The notes: generated by a model from the sequence alone, not told the origin. A stretch of DNA of 64,000 nt from [Eubacterium] saphenum (GCA_004555725.1 SFHC01000014.1:1-64000); one strand, 5' to 3'; shown: positions 51,713-61,097, counted from the stretch's first letter. Numbers and translations are program-made.

Positions 51713-51765
51713 TTTCCGGCAGCCGGCTGTCCCCTTGCGGACGGCGGAACGCCGGAAATCTTTTT
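51713..51765 (+). terminator. Intrinsic terminator after the nitrilase gene
   Basis: TTTCCGGC (51713-51720)/GCCGGAAA (51751-51758) with an inner GTCC/GGAC stem, followed by TCTTTTT. Confidence 0.8.
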
Positions 51766-51788
51766 GTCTGACGGAGAAAATACGGGGG

Positions 51789-51817
51789 TTGAAAACATAT
51801 GTTCGCGATGGTACAAT
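51789..51817 (+). promoter_or_regulatory. Promoter of uvrA
   Basis: TTGAAA (51789-51794), 17-bp spacer, TACAAT (51812-51817). No LexA box was recognised around it. Confidence 0.75.
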
Positions 51818-51858
51818 GGCGGTAATGTTACATCAGTGGAAAGAAAGGTGTGCGGTTC

Positions 51859-54690
51859 ATGCCGAATGAAATCATCATTAAGAATGCAAATGTAAATAAT
51901 TTAAAGCATCTGAGCGTGCGGATCCCGCGCGACAAGTTTGTTGTGCTGACAGGGCTGTCCGGATCGGGAAAGTCCTCGCTCGCGTTTGATACGATCTATG
52001 CGGAGGGGCAGAGGCGGTATATTGAAAGTCTGTCTTCTTACGCGAGACAGTTTCTGGGGCAGATGGACAAGCCGGATGTGGAGTCGATAGAGGGGCTTTC
52101 TCCGGCGATTTCCATCGACCAGAAGACGACGAGCCGAAATCCGCGTTCTACCGTCGGAACAGTGACGGAAATCAACGACTATCTGAGGCTGCTGTACGCG
52201 AGAATCGGTGTGCCGCACTGTCCGGTCTGCGGAAGAGAAATCAGCAGCCAGAGCGTGGACCAGATTGTGGATATCATTATGGGGTATCCGGAGCGTACAC
52301 GCCTGATGATTATGGCGCCGGTGGTTCGCGGACGAAAGGGTGAGCATATGAAAGTCCTGGAGCGGATCCGAAAAGAGGGATTTACGCGTGTCCGTGTGGA
52401 TGGAGAGATTCTGCTGCTGGATGAGGATGAAATTCATCTGGAGAAGCAGAAGCGCCATACGATCGAAATTGTCGTTGACCGTATTATCGTCAAGCCGGGC
52501 CAGGAGGGGAGAATTTCCGAAGCTGTAGAGCTTGCAATGCATGAAGGCGAAGGTCTGGCCGTCGTGTACTTTAAGGACGGCGATTTTGAAAAGGAGCAGA
52601 CATTTTCCAGCAAACTGGCTTGTCCGGAACACGGCGCAAGCATTGAAGAACTGGAGCCGAGGATGTTCTCCTTCAACAGTCCGTTCGGCGCCTGCCCGAC
52701 TTGCAACGGTCTGGGTTTTACGGAAAAGGTTGATCCGGACAAGATGATCTATACGGAAAAAAGCATTGCGGACGGGGCGCTGAACCGGATCTACGCGTCG
52801 ATGGAGTTTTCAGGGTTCTATCGTGAGGTAGTGGATATCCTGGCGCAGGAGCATCATATAGACCTGAATACACCGTATAAGGATCTGCCGCAGAAGTTCA
52901 AGAAAGAGCTGCTGTACGGAACGGGGAACCGCCATCTGAAATATACGCATGTGACGCGGCGCGGCAAGGAAGTCAATTTTGACCATCCGTTTGAGGGTCT
53001 GCTGACCAATGTGGAGCGGCGGTACCGGGAATACGCAACAGATAATATGCGGGCGCGCATGGAGCCTTTCATGGTCGTGAAAGAATGTCCGGACTGCGGC
53101 GGAAAACGTCTGAAACCGGAGGTTCTGGCAGTGACGGTCGGCGGAAAAAACATTGCGGAAGTCTCGGATATGTCTGTTCGTGATTCGTTGAAATTCATGA
53201 CGGAACTAAAACTGAGCGAGAAGGATCAGATGATCGGAAAGCAGATTCTGCATGAGATCCGTGCGCGCCTGAAGTTCCTGGTGGATGTCGGACTGGACTA
53301 TCTGACCCTGTCGCGCGCCGCAGCAACGCTGTCCGGCGGAGAGGCACAGAGAATCCGCCTGGCGACGCAGATCGGATCGGGACTGCAGGGTGTTCTGTAC
53401 ATTCTGGACGAGCCGAGTATCGGTCTGCACCAGAGAGATAATGATAAACTGCTGAAGACGCTCCGCCATCTTACAGATCTTGGAAATACGCTGATTGTCG
53501 TTGAGCATGATGAGGACACGATGTATGCTGCCGATCATATCGTGGATATCGGTCCGGGCGCCGGCATATACGGCGGAAAACTCGTGGCGCAGGGCAGTGT
53601 AGAGGACATCAAGGCCTGCCCGGAATCCATCACCGGACAGTATCTGAGCGGAAAAAAGAGAATCGCTGTGCCTTCCGTCCGCCGGGAGGGGAACGGAACG
53701 TTTATTACGGTCAAGGGCGCATCGGAGCATAATCTGAAGCACATTGATGTGGAATTTCCGCTGGGTAAGTTCATTGCCGTCACCGGCGTTTCCGGCTCGG
53801 GAAAGTCCAGTCTGGTGAATGAAGTCCTGTGCAAGGGCGCGTCCCGCCTCGTCAACCGCAGTGAGGATGTTCCTGGTGAATATGATGAAATCCTGGGCCT
53901 CGAGAATATCGATAAGGTGATCAATATCGACCAGTCGCCGATCGGCAGGACGCCGCGCTCCAATCCGGCTACATATACCGGGATGTTTACGAGTATCCGG
54001 GATCTGTTCGCCAGTCTGCCGGAGGCCAAAATGCGCGGGTTTGACAAGGGCAGGTTCAGCTTTAATGTCAAGGGCGGTCGATGCGAGGCCTGCAAGGGCG
54101 ACGGCATCATCAAGATTGAGATGCATTTCCTGTCGGATGTATACGTGCCGTGTGAAGTCTGCCACGGAAAGCGGTATAACCGTGAGACGCTGGAAGTGAA
54201 ATATAAGGGGAAGAGCATCTACGATGTGCTGAATATGAGCGTGGCGGAAGCGCTGGAATTCTTCCAGAATCTGCCGTCCATCCACCGGAAGCTGGAAACG
54301 CTGCATCAGGTCGGACTGGATTATATCAAGCTGGGACAGCCGTCTACGGAGCTGTCAGGAGGCGAGGCGCAGCGCATCAAGCTTGCCACGGAACTGTCCA
54401 AGCGAAGCACTGGGAGAACGCTGTATATCCTGGATGAGCCGACGACCGGTCTGCATTTTGCGGATGTGGATAAGCTGCTGTCTGTGCTTCAGAAACTGAC
54501 GGACGGTGGAAATACGGTAGTTGTGATTGAACATAATCTGGATGTCATCAAACAGGCTGACTGGATCATCGACCTCGGACCGGAAGGCGGCGACCGCGGC
54601 GGAAATATCGTCGTGACCGGAACACCGGAACAAGTGGCAGACTGCGCAGAATCCTACACTGGACAGTTCCTGAAGAAGATGCTGAAATGA
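51859..54690 (+). CDS. uvrA: Excinuclease ABC subunit A
   Basis: 943 residues from ATG 51859 (AAAGGTG 8 bp upstream). Two ABC modules: first Walker A GLSGSGKSSLAFDT, first zinc finger (CPVCGREIS..), LSGGEAQRIRLATQIGSGL signature, second Walker A GVSGSGKSSL, second zinc module (GGRCEACKGDG..CEVCHGKRY) and LSGGEAQRIKLATEL. Damage recognition with UvrB. Confidence 0.98.
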   Translation: MPNEIIIKNANVNNLKHLSVRIPRDKFVVLTGLSGSGKSSLAFDTIYAEGQRRYIESLSSYARQFLGQMDKPDVESIEGLSPAISIDQKTTSRNPRSTVGTVTEINDYLRLLYARIGVPHCPVCGREISSQSVDQIVDIIMGYPERTRLMIMAPVVRGRKGEHMKVLERIRKEGFTRVRVDGEILLLDEDEIHLEKQKRHTIEIVVDRIIVKPGQEGRISEAVELAMHEGEGLAVVYFKDGDFEKEQTFSSKLACPEHGASIEELEPRMFSFNSPFGACPTCNGLGFTEKVDPDKMIYTEKSIADGALNRIYASMEFSGFYREVVDILAQEHHIDLNTPYKDLPQKFKKELLYGTGNRHLKYTHVTRRGKEVNFDHPFEGLLTNVERRYREYATDNMRARMEPFMVVKECPDCGGKRLKPEVLAVTVGGKNIAEVSDMSVRDSLKFMTELKLSEKDQMIGKQILHEIRARLKFLVDVGLDYLTLSRAAATLSGGEAQRIRLATQIGSGLQGVLYILDEPSIGLHQRDNDKLLKTLRHLTDLGNTLIVVEHDEDTMYAADHIVDIGPGAGIYGGKLVAQGSVEDIKACPESITGQYLSGKKRIAVPSVRREGNGTFITVKGASEHNLKHIDVEFPLGKFIAVTGVSGSGKSSLVNEVLCKGASRLVNRSEDVPGEYDEILGLENIDKVINIDQSPIGRTPRSNPATYTGMFTSIRDLFASLPEAKMRGFDKGRFSFNVKGGRCEACKGDGIIKIEMHFLSDVYVPCEVCHGKRYNRETLEVKYKGKSIYDVLNMSVAEALEFFQNLPSIHRKLETLHQVGLDYIKLGQPSTELSGGEAQRIKLATELSKRSTGRTLYILDEPTTGLHFADVDKLLSVLQKLTDGGNTVVVIEHNLDVIKQADWIIDLGPEGGDRGGNIVVTGTPEQVADCAESYTGQFLKKMLK

Positions 54691-54751
54691 GCATTGTAAA
54701 TGGATCATTTGAGGAAGTTTTTACAATTCTGTGATCATCCGCTCCCATATT

Positions 54752-54760
54752 TGTTATAAT
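54752..54760 (+). promoter_or_regulatory. Extended -10 promoter of pncB
   Basis: TGTTATAAT (TG-n-TATAAT). The leader (about 54767-54922) contains a strong hairpin CCCGCCC (54791-54797)/GGGCGGG (54816-54822) without T run. Confidence 0.6.
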
Positions 54761-54922
54761 GGGAGTGAATGGAAAACGGAAATGAAGAATCCCGCCCGTA
54801 TGACCATAGAACAGAGGGCGGGCTTCCGCGCGTGCAGAATCAGGATTGCTGCGGAGTCGGGGCAGAATTGCAGGAAAACATTTTTCTGTGCGCGGCGAAA
54901 AATGATTTGGAGGTATTACATC

Positions 54923-56371
54923 ATGGCACTGAACGATAATATGACCATGCTCACCGACTTCTACGAGCTGACGATGGGAAACGGATATTTTGAGGCGGGC
55001 CGTAAAGATGAAATTGCATGGTTTGACATGTTCTTTCGTCATATTCCTGACCGCGGCGGCTATGCGATCATGGCCGGCGTAGAGCAGATGGTCGACTATA
55101 TGGAGAACCTGCACTTTACGGATGAAGATATTGAGTATCTGCGCAGCAAGCATATGTTCAGCGAAGGCTTCCTGGACTATCTGAAAAATTTTAAATTTGA
55201 GTGTGATGTCTGGGCTGTTCCGGAAGGCGTTCCGATCTTCCCGCAGGAGCCGATTGTAACAGTTCGCGGACCAGTGATTCAGGCACAGATGCTGGAGACG
55301 ATGATTCTTCTGACGATCAATCATCAGAGTCTGATCGCCACCAAAGCCAACCGAATTGTCCGCGCGGCGCAGGGCAGATCTGTTATGGAATTCGGGTCGC
55401 GCAGAGCGCATGGCACAGCGGCGGCGATTATGGGCGCCCGTGCGGCTTACATCGGCGGATGCGCAGGAACCGCCTGCACCATCACCGACCGGGAATTCGG
55501 AATTCCGGCTCTGGGAACCATGGCGCACAGCTGGGTCCAGCTGTTCCCGAGTGAGTATGAAGCGTTTACAGCATACGCAAAAATGTATCCGGATAACTGC
55601 ATCCTGCTGATTGATACGTTCGATGTTCTGAAATCCGGACTGCCGAACGCGATTCGCGTATTCAAGGAGCAGAAGCCAAAGAGTATGGGCGTGCGCATCG
55701 ACAGCGGAGATATCGCGTACCTGACCAAGAGGGTTCGCAAGGAACTGGACGCAGCCGGATTGCAGGACTGCAAGATTACAGTCAGCAACTCTCTCGATGA
55801 GTACCTGATCCGCGACGTCATCATGGAAGGCGCGCAGATTGATTCCTTTGGTGTCGGAGAGCGCATGATCACCGCAAAATCCGAGCCGGTGTTCGGAGGG
55901 GTCTATAAGTTGTCCGCCGTTGAAGAAAACGGTAAGATTATTCCAAAGATCAAGATCTCCGAAAACGTCGGAAAAATCAGCAACCCGGCTGCCAAGAAGC
56001 TTTATCGCATCTACAGTAAAGAAACCGGAAAAGCCGAGGCTGATCTGATCATGCTGAAAGACGAGCCAATGCCGATCGAAGACGGTTTTACAATCTTTGA
56101 CCCATGTGTCAACTGGAAGAAAAAGACCTTGTCCAATTACGTGGCAAAGGACATCCGCGTTCAGCTTTTTGATCACGGCAAACGCGTCTATGATTGCCCG
56201 CCGATTCAGGACGTACAGCGGTTCTGCAAAGAACAGATGGAAACCCTCTGGGAAGAGACCCTGCGTTTTGAAAATCCGCAGCGTTATTTTGTCGACCTGT
56301 CCGAGGGTCTGTATAATACCAAGCAGGAACTGATCCATAAGAACCGCGAACTGAAGCAGGAACATAAATAA
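54923..56371 (+). CDS. pncB: Nicotinate phosphoribosyltransferase
   Basis: 482 residues from ATG 54923 (TTTGGAGG upstream). The open frame extends 64 codons upstream, but those residues overlap the promoter and leader. TDFYELTMGNGYFE, the catalytic-site segment EFGSRRAHGTAAA, GTMAHSWVQLFPSEYEAF and VRIDSGD are diagnostic. Converts nicotinate and PRPP to NaMN in NAD salvage. Confidence 0.95.
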   Translation: MALNDNMTMLTDFYELTMGNGYFEAGRKDEIAWFDMFFRHIPDRGGYAIMAGVEQMVDYMENLHFTDEDIEYLRSKHMFSEGFLDYLKNFKFECDVWAVPEGVPIFPQEPIVTVRGPVIQAQMLETMILLTINHQSLIATKANRIVRAAQGRSVMEFGSRRAHGTAAAIMGARAAYIGGCAGTACTITDREFGIPALGTMAHSWVQLFPSEYEAFTAYAKMYPDNCILLIDTFDVLKSGLPNAIRVFKEQKPKSMGVRIDSGDIAYLTKRVRKELDAAGLQDCKITVSNSLDEYLIRDVIMEGAQIDSFGVGERMITAKSEPVFGGVYKLSAVEENGKIIPKIKISENVGKISNPAAKKLYRIYSKETGKAEADLIMLKDEPMPIEDGFTIFDPCVNWKKKTLSNYVAKDIRVQLFDHGKRVYDCPPIQDVQRFCKEQMETLWEETLRFENPQRYFVDLSEGLYNTKQELIHKNRELKQEHK

Positions 56372-56502
56372 AGTAAGTAATAAAGGAAGTAAGTAAAGAA
56401 AGTAAAGTATGGTAGTCAGTCAGGTTCATCCGAATAACCAGGTTTGTCCGGTCAGCCAGATGTATTGAATTGACTGGATGCACTGAATATAATAAGAAAA
56501 CA

Positions 56503-56540
56503 GGCCGCGTGCCGGAAAGTCATTTTCCCGGCACGCGGCC
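56503..56540. terminator. Bidirectional terminator pncB/fba
   Basis: Perfect 13-bp inverted repeat GGCCGCGTGCCGG (56503-56515)/CCGGCACGCGGCC (56528-56540). The minus strand has a T-rich tail (TGTTTTCTTATT), so it mainly serves fba. Upstream, 56370-56408 is a run of AAGTAA-like short repeats. Confidence 0.85.
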
Positions 56541-56642
56541 CGCATTTTACGATATTTTCACATCTGAACTACAGGTTCCTATTAAACTTTGGTTGACTGG
56601 CAAACGTCAGGTCCAGGTTGAACGAATCTTGTAAGCAATGCT

Positions 56643-57569
56643 TTATTTTCCGGATGTGTGCAGGACGTCTCTGATCTTATGCTGTACCATAGCGGTAATG
56701 GCATCTCTTCCCGGTCCCATGTATTTACGAGGATCGAAGACTTCTGGCTCTTCCATCATGACTTTTCTGATGGATGCGGTCATGGCAAGACGCAGGTCTG
56801 TGTCGACATTGACTTTGCAGACGCCGTGCTTGCATGCCTCTTCAATCATGTCTTCTGGAACGCCCTGTGCTCCCGGAACCTGTCCGCCGTACTTGTTGCA
56901 CTCCTGTACGAACTCCTGCGGAACAGAAGAGGCACCGTGCAGAACGAGCGGCGTGTTCGGGATCAGCTCGTGAATCTTCTGCAGTCTCTCAAAGTCCAGA
57001 TATGGCGTTCCCTTGAACTTGTATGCGCCGTGGCTGGTTCCGATGGCTACTGCCAGGGAATCTACACCTGTGCGCTCAACAAACTCTTTTGCCTCTTCCG
57101 GATCGGTGAAGGTTGCTTCTCTTGCCGCAACCTGAACGGCATCTTCTACACCGGCCAGTTTTCCGAGCTCAGCCTCGACAACAACACCGTGGTCGTGCGC
57201 GTACTCAACAACCTGCTTGGTAATCCGGATGTTCTCCTCGAATGGGTGCTTGGATCCGTCATACATAACAGAGGTAAATCCATCGTCTACACATTCTTTG
57301 CAGATTTCAAAATCTGCACCGTGGTCCAGGTGGAGAACGGCGTCGATGCCGGTGTCTTCCAGAGCTGCCTCGACGAGCTTTCTCAGGTAAGCCGGCTTTG
57401 CATATTTACGAGCACCCGCAGAAACCTGCATAATAACTGGAGCGTTTTCTGCTTTTGCGGCATCTGCAATGCCCTGAACAATTTCCATGTTGTTGACGTT
57501 GAATGCACCGATGGCGTAGTCGCTGTTCAGTGCTTTCTTAAACAGTTCTGTGCTGGTGATAAGAGCCAT
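56643..57569 (-). CDS. fba: Fructose-1,6-bisphosphate aldolase, class II
   Basis: 308 residues. AGAFNVNNMEIVQGI-type start, zinc ligands in HLDHGAD, EAELGKLAG, GTSHGAYKF (His) and VLHGASSVP (His), plus the catalytic KVNVDTDLR. A class IIB enzyme of glycolysis and gluconeogenesis. AGGAGGAG precedes the ATG (57569). Monocistronic: own promoter and terminator. Confidence 0.97.
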   Translation of the reverse strand: MALITSTELFKKALNSDYAIGAFNVNNMEIVQGIADAAKAENAPVIMQVSAGARKYAKPAYLRKLVEAALEDTGIDAVLHLDHGADFEICKECVDDGFTSVMYDGSKHPFEENIRITKQVVEYAHDHGVVVEAELGKLAGVEDAVQVAAREATFTDPEEAKEFVERTGVDSLAVAIGTSHGAYKFKGTPYLDFERLQKIHELIPNTPLVLHGASSVPQEFVQECNKYGGQVPGAQGVPEDMIEEACKHGVCKVNVDTDLRLAMTASIRKVMMEEPEVFDPRKYMGPGRDAITAMVQHKIRDVLHTSGK

Positions 57570-57639
57570 ATTAATCTCCTCCTGTACTATATATTTGCTG
57601 ATTTAAAATATTTAAGCGAAACAATTAAAGTCTCAACCT

Positions 57640-57668
57640 ATTATATAATGGAACCGCTAAAACGTGAA
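57640..57668 (-). promoter_or_regulatory. Promoter of fba
   Basis: On the minus strand: TTCACG (57668-57663), 17-bp spacer, TATAAT (57645-57640). Leader about 65 nt, AT-rich. Confidence 0.7.
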
Positions 57669-57697
57669 CGATTTTCTGGCAAATTCACACCGGGCCT

Positions 57698-58222
57698 TTA
57701 ATTCGTCAGAGCCTTGGCGATTTTTTCTTTTGTCCATCCCTTCTTGAGCGTATGCGGACCGGCCTTAAGGCTTGATGCTTTCCGTCCGGCCTGGTGGCAG
57801 TAAACTTTGAACTCGTGGTGCGTTTCATAGACGCCGAACGCCTTCAGCTGCGACATTGCGCTGTTCAGTGAGCCGGACATAATATGGATGGTGATGGTCT
57901 TGGTCAGACGGCCGTCCTTATATTCCGCCTTCACCACATTATTATCCTCGTCTTTATCCTTATTCTCCGCCTTAGCAGCCGATTCTTTCTCAGCAGAACT
58001 CTCCGCGGAAGCCGAACTTTTCTGCGCGTCTTTCTTCACTTCCGTTGCTGTTTTCACATTTCCGGAGGTCAGATGTTTCGGATAAGCCATAATCACGTTT
58101 ACGCGCCAGCCGATAATGATCAGTGCCGCGATCAAGATGACTGCTGTGATCAGTACATCGTTCGTGTTATACAGGAAATCCTTCAGTCCTGAGTGGGCAG
58201 CGGGTTTAGTCTGTTTTTTCAT
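57698..58222 (-). CDS. Single-pass membrane protein with MltG/YceG-like LysM end
   Basis: 174 residues from the ATG at 58222 (AAAGGAGGCGC upstream). A basic start (MKKQTKPAAHSGLKDFLYN), one membrane helix (VLITAVILIAALIIIGWRV), an Ala/Ser/Glu/Lys-rich spacer, and a C-terminal segment ..LKAGPHTLKKGWTKEKIAKAL. The last part resembles the LysM-like N-terminal module of endolytic transglycosylase MltG, but the catalytic YceG domain is absent. Similar short proteins are annotated in clostridia without known role. Confidence 0.65.
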   Translation of the reverse strand: MKKQTKPAAHSGLKDFLYNTNDVLITAVILIAALIIIGWRVNVIMAYPKHLTSGNVKTATEVKKDAQKSSASAESSAEKESAAKAENKDKDEDNNVVKAEYKDGRLTKTITIHIMSGSLNSAMSQLKAFGVYETHHEFKVYCHQAGRKASSLKAGPHTLKKGWTKEKIAKALTN

Positions 58223-58253
58223 GAATGCGCCTCCTTTCACTGTCAATCCCTGT

Positions 58254-58282
58254 ATTCTAGCATATTCACGGACAAAGGACAA
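58254..58282 (-). promoter_or_regulatory. Promoter of the MltG-like gene
   Basis: On the minus strand: TTGTCC (58282-58277), 17-bp spacer, TAGAAT (58259-58254), about 32 bp before the ATG. Confidence 0.75.
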
Positions 58283-58355
58283 ACGAAGCAAGGAATAAAG
58301 GGGCTGACAGGGCCCTCGCGGGCCAGATATTCTTTTATTTTTCAGTCTGCTGATG

Positions 58356-58361
58356 TATAAT
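58356..58361 (+). promoter_or_regulatory. -10 element directly before the RluA start
   Basis: TATAAT at 58356-58361 predicts transcription start near 58368, only about 3 nt before ATG 58371. The -35 is poor. It suggests a leaderless or near-leaderless message. Confidence 0.5.
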
Positions 58362-58370
58362 ACACTGAGT

Positions 58371-59348
58371 ATGGTTACTTTAGAAATAGGAAAAAATGAA
58401 AAGCAGCAGCGCCTGGATAAGTTCCTCAGAAAGTATCTGGACGCAGCGCCGCTGAGCGGAATCTACAAGATGATCCGGAAAGATGTGAAGGTGAATGGAA
58501 AGCGCCGCAAGGAGGACTACATTCTTCAGGAAGGCGATCAGCTTACTCTGTATCTTCACGAGGATGAGCTTGCGCGTCTGAGAAAGCCGCGCAGGGTTCG
58601 GCATGCAAAAAAACAGTTTCGGATTGCATATGAAGATAATGATCTTCTGATCGCGGTGAAACCGTCTGGCCTGCTGACACATGGAAATAAGCAGGAACAC
58701 CGGAACCACCTGACGAATCAGGTGGTGGACTACCTGATTCAGCAGGGCAGCTACAATCCGCGGGTGGAAAAGACCTTTTCGCCGGCACCGGTCAATCGGC
58801 TGGACCGGAATACGTCCGGTCTGGTTATTTTTTGTAAGAATTACACGGCGCTGCAGGATTTCAACGCGCTGATCAAGGAGCGGGGAAGAATTCACAAGCG
58901 TTATCTGACGCTCGTTTCGGGCTTGCTTCGTCGGCCTTTGTCCCTGACAGACAGGATGGAAAAGGATGAAGCCAGAAACCGGGTGAGCATTGCGGATGAC
59001 GGGAAAATCATGCATACGGAGGCAAAACCGCTGTATTCTACGGATAAGTACGGAGGATTCTCACTGGCTGAGGTGGAAATCGAAACCGGACGGACGCATC
59101 AGATTCGTGTACAGCTTTCGGCGGCGGGATACCCGCTGGTCGGAGACCCGAAATACGGAGACCCAAGGGTCAACCAGGCTGTCCGGAAGCGGTGGGGGCT
59201 GTGCACACAGTTCTTGCACGCGTACTGTCTGGAGTTCGAGAATATGCCGGAGCCGTACGCGCACCTGAACGGGAAACGTGTCACTGCGCCGCTGCCGGAG
59301 AAGCTGAACGGCATCTGCCGCGGCCTGTTCGGGCATGTGGAACTGTAA
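58371..59348 (+). CDS. RluA-family 23S/tRNA pseudouridine synthase
   Basis: 325 residues from ATG 58371, the family-like start (VTLEIGKNEKQQRLDKFLRK). The upstream in-frame ATG 58353 overlaps the -10 hexamer. S4-like N-terminal domain, then catalytic Asp in PVNRLDRNTSGLVIF, and GRTHQIRVQLSAAGYPLVGDPKYG. No ribosome binding site precedes the start (ACTGAGT). The target uridine cannot be assigned (RluC/RluD-like). Confidence 0.9.
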   Translation: MVTLEIGKNEKQQRLDKFLRKYLDAAPLSGIYKMIRKDVKVNGKRRKEDYILQEGDQLTLYLHEDELARLRKPRRVRHAKKQFRIAYEDNDLLIAVKPSGLLTHGNKQEHRNHLTNQVVDYLIQQGSYNPRVEKTFSPAPVNRLDRNTSGLVIFCKNYTALQDFNALIKERGRIHKRYLTLVSGLLRRPLSLTDRMEKDEARNRVSIADDGKIMHTEAKPLYSTDKYGGFSLAEVEIETGRTHQIRVQLSAAGYPLVGDPKYGDPRVNQAVRKRWGLCTQFLHAYCLEFENMPEPYAHLNGKRVTAPLPEKLNGICRGLFGHVEL

Positions 59349-59375
59349 TATTGAGGGAGTCAGGAGAATATCATC

Positions 59376-59960
59376 ATGAGAGCGGATAATTACAGCGGTC
59401 AGAGTAAAAGATCGATGGGAAAAACTGTACTTTACTGGGTTATTGAAATCGCGGTCGCGGTGGTCATCGCGCTGCTGATTATTCAGGTCATCCGGCCGAC
59501 GGTCGTCCGGGAGACCTCCATGCTGCCAAATTTTCACGACGGCGACTATCTGTTTGTATACCGTCTGGCGTATAAGGGCGACAAGACCCCGCAGAAGGGC
59601 GATGTCATTATCTTCAAGTCGAATCTGACCACTGACAGCGGAAAACCGAAAATGCTGATCAAACGAGTCATCGGCCTTCCGGGCGACAAGATCACGATTG
59701 AGGGCGGAAAAGTCTGGATTAACGGAAAAGAGGATTCGCAGTCGTATACGCATGACAAGGAAACAAACGGAGCGATTGTCAACTACACCGTGCCGAAAAA
59801 CCACTATTACTGCATGGGAGACAACCGCCTGGTCAGCATCGACAGCCGGTACGCCAGCGTTGGCGCGATAGACAAGAGCAAGATCGTCGGAAAAGTGGTG
59901 TTCCGGCTGTATCCATTCAGCAAGATCGGAACCATCCATAACCCGTATCAATCCAATTAG
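59376..59960 (+). CDS. lepB: Signal peptidase I
   Basis: 194 residues. One N-terminal membrane helix (about 20-38), nucleophile Ser48 (VRETSML), general base Lys96 (LIKRVIGLPGDK), and box E MGDNRLVSIDSRYASVG. CAGGAGA upstream. Cleaves Sec/Tat signal peptides outside the membrane. Confidence 0.95.
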   Translation: MRADNYSGQSKRSMGKTVLYWVIEIAVAVVIALLIIQVIRPTVVRETSMLPNFHDGDYLFVYRLAYKGDKTPQKGDVIIFKSNLTTDSGKPKMLIKRVIGLPGDKITIEGGKVWINGKEDSQSYTHDKETNGAIVNYTVPKNHYYCMGDNRLVSIDSRYASVGAIDKSKIVGKVVFRLYPFSKIGTIHNPYQSN

Positions 59961-60072
59961 CGCGGGGAAATCGCGTCAGGACAGGTGGCGGCCTGACTGA
60001 ATCTGCAGAACCGCGGAATGAATAACAGTCGCAGAAATACGGGCGCTCCCGTAAGGATAAGGAGGTCTGTGA

Positions 60073-60543
60073 ATGAAAAAGAACGATGACGGCTACAAAC
60101 TGGCCGCAAATAATAAAAAAGCGCGCCACGACTATTTTATAGAAGAAACACTGGAAGCGGGCATCGTCCTGACCGGTACGGAAATTAAATCCGTCCGCGA
60201 AGGCAAGGTCAGCATCAAGGAGAGCTTTGCGCGCATCGACAACGGAGAAGTCTGGCTGTACGGTATGAACATCAGCCCGTACAAGCAGGGAAACCGCTTC
60301 AACGTCGACCCTCTCCGTCCGCGGAAACTCCTTCTTCATAAGAAAGAAATCCGCAAGCTGATCGGCAAGGTCACCCTGCAGGGCCTGACCCTGGTGCCGC
60401 TGAAAATCTACATCAACCATAAAGGGCTGGCAAAGGTTGAACTGGCCGTCGCCCGTGGCAAGAAGAATTACGATAAGCGCGACACCATGGCAAAGCGCGA
60501 CGCCGACCGGAAAATCGACCGCGCCGTGAAAAACTGGCGGTAG
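60073..60543 (+). CDS. smpB: SsrA-binding protein SmpB
   Basis: 156 residues. NNKKARHDYFIEETLEAGIVLTGTEIKS-type start, then NRFNVDPLRPRKLLLHKKEI and the basic C-terminal tail (KKNYDKRDTMAKRDADRKID). AAGGAGG upstream. It lies just before ssrA, its partner in rescue of stalled ribosomes. Confidence 0.97.
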   Translation: MKKNDDGYKLAANNKKARHDYFIEETLEAGIVLTGTEIKSVREGKVSIKESFARIDNGEVWLYGMNISPYKQGNRFNVDPLRPRKLLLHKKEIRKLIGKVTLQGLTLVPLKIYINHKGLAKVELAVARGKKNYDKRDTMAKRDADRKIDRAVKNWR

Positions 60544-60553
60544 GAAGCCGGGG

Positions 60554-60581
60554 TTTACCTGCCTTGTTTTTTGTGTATAAT
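60554..60581 (+). promoter_or_regulatory. Promoter of ssrA
   Basis: TTTACC (60554-60559), 16-bp spacer, TATAAT (60576-60581). A GATGCCG-GAAA-CGGCATC hairpin (60601-60618) lies in the precursor, a likely processing landmark. Confidence 0.75.
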
Positions 60582-60625
60582 AATAGTACAAGCTGAGACC
60601 GATGCCGGAAACGGCATCGCATCAT

Positions 60626-60982
60626 GGGGATGTAAAGGTTTCGACGGGGGTATAGAACCCTCATAAGCGGGCCGCAGTCGCCAAGTCTGCGTTAAAAATG
60701 GCAACTTAAATTTAAACGCTAAAGATAATAGCAATTTAGCACTGGCTGCTTAGTTCAGCCTGCTTGTCATCTCCGGTTCACCTGCAGGCCGGAATCATGG
60801 CATCGACTTATGCAGGAAAACTTATCTGAACGTCCCTGATCAGATAAGGAACTAAGGGATAGCGAAATCGCCAGTCTGCTGACGGACGGACGATCGGGCG
60901 AAACCTAAAGCATCAGCTGCGCCCGGAGAAAGTGAGGCGGAAATGTTTTCGGACAGGAGTTCGACTCTCCTCATCTCCACCA
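60626..60982 (+). ncRNA. ssrA: Transfer-messenger RNA (tmRNA), with encoded CCA
   Basis: Acceptor arms GGGGATG (60626-60632) and CATCTCC (60972-60978) with ACCA end at 60982; T arm GGAGTTCGACTCTCC. The tag reading frame, GCT AAA GAT .. GCT GCT TAG (60718-60753), encodes AKDNSNLALAA. The conserved TTTCGACGGGGG follows the 5' arm. Rescues stalled ribosomes with SmpB. Confidence 0.98.
60960..60982. other. Inferred integration site (att) in the tmRNA 3' end
   Basis: The 3' end of ssrA is a common integrase target. Directly downstream, base composition and gene content switch to mobile-element type. The second copy of the site and the integrase are not in the window, so this is inference. Confidence 0.45.
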
Positions 60983-61041
60983 GAAGAGGAAGCGTCGAAC
61001 TCTTCTTTTACAAGAATGAGTTTGCGCTTGTGTATAGATTT

Positions 61042-61066
61042 GGGGACGCCTGATGGCGTCCCCCTT
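61042..61066 (+). terminator. Intrinsic terminator after ssrA
   Basis: Perfect GGGGACGCC-TGAT-GGCGTCCCC followed by CTTT. Confidence 0.8.
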
Positions 61067-61097
61067 TCGTTCCCATTGCCGTGAAACGCCGTATTTT

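Noticed and set aside
54566..56365. 599-codon open frame on the minus strand opposite pncB
   Set aside because: Mirror frame of a clear coding gene; no ribosome binding site, and its sequence shows no family motif.
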